A program made the position numbers and the translations under genes. This document shows positions 60,690-64,000 of a stretch of 64,000 nt of DNA, piece by piece. The notes under the pieces are model-generated. The model was not told where the DNA came from. It saw only the letters and a list, made by a program, of their open reading frames with translations, and searched no databases. Each line of letters starts with the position of its first letter. Within the stretch, counting starts at the first letter, position 1. This DNA comes from Mangifera indica (lineage: Eukaryota > Streptophyta > Magnoliopsida > Sapindales > Anacardiaceae), in the NCBI RefSeq assembly GCF_011075055.1, contig NC_058137.1:1178001-1242000 (forward strand). Reading direction: 5' to 3'.

Positions 60690-62425
60690 TTGTTTTATTG
60701 CAACAGTTTCCCACACCACCAACACCAACACCAACACGAACACCACCGCCAACACCATTCATTCTTTTACCAAATAATTAATCAATAAGAGAGACAATCA
60801 CGATGAGTGATTGAAGTTTGAGCCAATGGCAACACAACAAAATCCCCAGAAAGAAAAGAAAACAGAGGCCTGCAATAATGAAGCAAAAGTTGTGGCTGGT
60901 ATTTACTTGGAGATAAAGACAAGACTTTGAATTATTATCATCTTTTGTAGATTTCTCGTTACTTTTGAAATTTCAAAGCACGTTGATTGTGTAGTTGGCT
61001 TCGAGGCTCAATGGCTTATAAGCTATGGCTTCAATTTTATTACTTTGATGGACGTGCGCATCTTCTTCGCTTGTGGCTCTCGGCTTCTGATTTTAACAGC
61101 TTTGCCTCACTTCTCGTCCTCTGTGCATACACGTATTCTTAAGCTTCGACTGGCTATTATGACACTTCATGCAGGGTGATGGTGATGTCATTTGTTTATT
61201 TATTTTCAATATTTTACTATATTTGAACTCAGAGGATGAAATGACATCGTTTTCATTGTTGGATGAGAAATTCGAATGAGGTTGGGAGTCAAGAACCGAG
61301 ATAGCCACTCTCTTCAATACAACTTCATTTATATGATACTTTGTGCCAAAAATAAATTCTTAAATACATTGAAAAATACTTTTGCATGTATTCTATGTGG
61401 AATAAAATTATATTTTAATTAACCCAATAGATGAATTCAAGTTAAATTGAATCTAAATAAATATTAGTTTATATTCGGTTTAAATATATAAAATCTAACT
61501 CAAATTGATGATAAAATCGTTGAAAATTGCTAAAGAAGGAAAAATAGGTTAGATGAAGAAAATTTGTTGGGGAAGAAGTCAAGTAAGATAAAAAATTGTT
61601 AAATAAGATAAATTTATATACAATTTTTTTGTGACTTGTTAATTCAGCCTAACTAAACTCGAACTTGAGCTGAGGCCTAGGACTATTTTAACTTGAATTT
61701 GACTTATTGTAAGCCAAACACCAAATCGAGACTGTGTTAGTTTGATTTGAATTCAAATTTATTAGTAATTCTCTTTTTCTTTAACAATTTTTCCTATTTT
61801 TCTTGTTTGGTATTTTTTCACTAACCCAAATGAGATAAACTCAAATTGGTCTTTATTCGAATTTAACTCATCCAAATGCACTCTTAAAATAATAGAAATT
61901 GTAGAATATTTATGATGTTTATACAACGCATTGAGTTTGAAGAAGAGAAATGAAAATGCAGGGAAAAAGGCAAATTCAAACCCTTTGAGTGAACATGGGC
62001 TTGGATCAACATTAAAAATAACCCAATAAAGTAAGTTCAAGTATTTAGATTTTTAATACAATGTTCTATTTATAAGGTGTGTTAATTACAAATAATACGT
62101 TCCATATTATAAAAAAAGTACATTCTCTCTATATTCCAAGAAATTTGATGCCATATTCAGTCACTTTCTGGAGTAAAATTGTACTAATATCTCAATATTT
62201 ATAATGCTTATGGTTAAAAAAATTACAAATTCCATGAGAAAGATAGGCAATTGACAACTAAATGCCAATTGGCACAAGCTGAAAGAATTTTGATGGCTCT
62301 GTTTTCCTTTGTAATTGTCAAGAACATCAAATCAATGGTGAGTTTCTTGTCAGAGGGGAAGTTTTATACTTTAATATGTTTGGGAGGTCAAATCAGATCA
62401 ATCACGGAGACTGGCTAGCTGGTGG
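60690..62425. other. Intergenic DNA left of the MATE gene
   Basis: A CACCAACAC microrepeat at about 60713-60757, decayed CTCGA-type repeat at about 61420-61760, and the 3' UTR of the MATE gene just below 62426. No gene supported. Confidence 0.4.
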
Positions 62426-63859
62426 TTATTGTTCATTGATAATTAAGCCACTCTCTAAATCATCATTCCTATCTTCTGCAGCCATGGTGAGCTCTGCAGC
62501 CCTCTTCGCCTGGTGCCTCCAGTCGGTTCGAATCAGCGTGTACATCATCATGCAGAGACACGACATTTGCGCAGCCATCAGGCCAAACCAGAGGCCCTTG
62601 AACCCAACTTTGAATTTGAACGTAGTAAGCACAGCAACCGGCAAGCCCACCACGTAAAATGAGCATAAATTTATGCGTGCGCCATCTTTGGGACGGGCCG
62701 TCCCTGTTAGGACTCCACAGGCCGATGTTTGCGGAGAGTTGCCGATTTCACATAATCCCAAGATGGGAAGTGTAGCAGAGATTAAGTGAAGAACCTGTGG
62801 CTCGTTTGTGAATAATTTTCCCCAGAAAGATTTCATTGCAGTCATGAAAATAAAGGCTGAAAGTCCAAAACCAAACGCCATGCTAATGCCGATTATCGCT
62901 GTCCATTGGGCACGAGAAGGCTGCCCAGCGCCCAAGGCATGGCCGACTCTTGTTGCTAAGCTACAGTTTATTGCAAAGGGGAAGACGTAGAGAATCCCTG
63001 TTGTTTGTATAAGAATTCCCATGGCTGAAACGCTAATCTCTGGATTGCTGAGTAATCCACAAAGAAACAACATAATTTCATACCACCACCACTCCAAGCA
63101 CACAGAAATGCAACTGGGCACAGCGAGACTTAGCAATGGTCGCCACCCATGAAAGAAAGAGTAAAAGGTAAACCCATGCCAAGGCTTGAGTGCATCTTTT
63201 GACACGATGACATAAATTAGCAAGCCCAAATTCATATTAAATGTATTAAAAGCCAGAGCCAGAGCAACACCTTTTACTCCTAATTTCAAATGTATAGCAA
63301 ACAAGTAGTTGATTGGAAAGTGAAGGACGGCCGCAAAAATGGCTGAAATTGTAAGTGGGCCAGTTCGCCCTTGGGTTCTTAAAAAGGCCCTCATTGGGTG
63401 GAGAGTAGCTTGAGCAAGCAATTCTGGAATAGAAAAGAGCATGTAACTGTCAGCAACTTTTGAGATGTCAGGATTTTGTCCTAAACGTAGAAAAATGGGT
63501 TCCATGTTTAGCCAAAAGAGTGAGATGAAAATGGAAACAAGCAAGAGGAGAAACAGAGTTTTTTGGTAGATTTGACTGAGAACTGAAAATCTCTTGGCTC
63601 CATAGGCTTGCCCACAAATTGGATCCATTCCAATAGCCAGGCCCTTAATGACTGAAACTCCTGTGATATTTGCACACCCAAGTGCCAATGAGCCCCCAGC
63701 TAATTCAGCTCTCCCAAGATGACCCAAAAACAGTATAGAAATTGAAGACCTTGAGTTTATAAGCAAGGTTGTCATCACTATGGGGCCTGCAATTTTTCCC
63801 AGAGACAGAACCTCTTCTCCCACCTGCATATGGTTGAAATCAATACTTTTGGAGAACAT
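62426..63859 (-). CDS. DTX53: MATE efflux carrier, DETOXIFICATION 53-like
   Basis: Proton-coupled antiporter of the MATE/DTX family, about 12 membrane helices, which exports secondary metabolites or hormones from the cytosol. Intronless, 477 aa from the first ATG. A second in-frame ATG at 63829 (MQVGEEVLSLGKIAGP) matches the start I remember for Arabidopsis DTX53, giving 467 aa; a TATA-like stretch near 63890 would favour the shorter form. Family motifs: GMDPICGQAYGAKR, LRTQG, CLEWWWYEIMLFLCGLL, MGILIQTT, ATRVGHALGAG, GLCEIGNSPQTSACGVLTGTARPKDGA. The cytosolic C-terminal tail ends ESGLIINEQ. The frame is fully open, so the gene looks functional. The substrate is unknown. Confidence 0.95.
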   Translation of the reverse strand: MFSKSIDFNHMQVGEEVLSLGKIAGPIVMTTLLINSRSSISILFLGHLGRAELAGGSLALGCANITGVSVIKGLAIGMDPICGQAYGAKRFSVLSQIYQKTLFLLLLVSIFISLFWLNMEPIFLRLGQNPDISKVADSYMLFSIPELLAQATLHPMRAFLRTQGRTGPLTISAIFAAVLHFPINYLFAIHLKLGVKGVALALAFNTFNMNLGLLIYVIVSKDALKPWHGFTFYSFFHGWRPLLSLAVPSCISVCLEWWWYEIMLFLCGLLSNPEISVSAMGILIQTTGILYVFPFAINCSLATRVGHALGAGQPSRAQWTAIIGISMAFGFGLSAFIFMTAMKSFWGKLFTNEPQVLHLISATLPILGLCEIGNSPQTSACGVLTGTARPKDGARINLCSFYVVGLPVAVLTTFKFKVGFKGLWFGLMAAQMSCLCMMMYTLIRTDWRHQAKRAAELTMAAEDRNDDLESGLIINEQ

Positions 63860-64000
63860 AATAATAAAATTAAGAGCTTTTGGTTTTTTTATATATCAAA
63901 GTGCAAAAGAGCATTTTGAACTAATGTTCTAGTATGAAACAGGATCCTAAAATAAAAGTATAAACTTTTCTAAAAGTAACAGGAACAAAATAAACTATCT

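Overview
The window is nuclear DNA of a flowering plant, very probably a core eudicot (rosid-like). It has GT-AG introns, AT-rich intergenic DNA, MITE and Mutator-like repeats, and plant-only families: a VAL-type B3 repressor, ATL RING-H2, type-1 nsLTPs, alpha-expansin, a CAD1-type MACPF protein and a DTX MATE carrier. I see no rRNA, tRNA, CRISPR or viral genes. I do not name a species.

Layout. 1-0.2 kb: a frameshifted relic of an elongation factor P last exon (-). 2.05-8.6 kb: a complete 12-exon VAL1/HSI2-like gene (+). 9.7-12 kb: a 4-exon receptor-like cytoplasmic kinase that looks catalytically dead (-). 15.8-16.7 kb: a two-exon small membrane protein of unknown function (-). 18.5-19.1 kb: an ATL-type RING-H2 E3 ligase (-). 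19.1-25.1 kb: mostly repeats, with an nsLTP pseudogene scrap at 22.7 kb and two related retroelement-like relics. 25.2-43.9 kb: an array of five intact nsLTP genes, all on the minus strand and all with a 10-nt second coding exon. Between and upstream of them lie several Mutator-like palindromic elements (31.1-32.6, 34.4-36.7, 38.0-39.0 kb) and three copies of a duplicated distal block (37.4, 40.5, 44.9 kb). 46.8-47.7 kb: an alpha-expansin (+). 48.1-52.2 kb: a 7-exon CAD1-like MACPF gene (-). 54.6-57.6 kb: a 6-exon Raf-like protein kinase (-). 59.6-60.0 kb: a hAT-like non-autonomous element. 60.2-60.7 kb: a truncated Mutator-like copy. 62.4-63.9 kb: a DTX53-like MATE carrier (-).

The genes are independent single transcription units, not an operon. 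The one real cluster is the nsLTP array, which grew by tandem duplication of gene plus promoter plus distal block. Three minus-strand genes (ATL, CAD1-like, Raf-like kinase) and VAL1 belong to families linked to signalling, cell death or developmental repression, but their closeness carries no visible functional meaning. I found no convincing undescribed multi-gene system. The most unusual items are the palindromic Mutator-like elements (intact 9-bp target duplications, nesting, near-identical proteins readable from both strands, a 44-bp tandem array in one), their insertion between one nsLTP gene and its duplicated distal block, the pseudokinase, and two GC-AG introns.

Exon coordinates come from reading splice sites and reading frame by eye and checking that exon lengths sum to an open frame. 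Family assignments come from remembered family sequences, not from a search.
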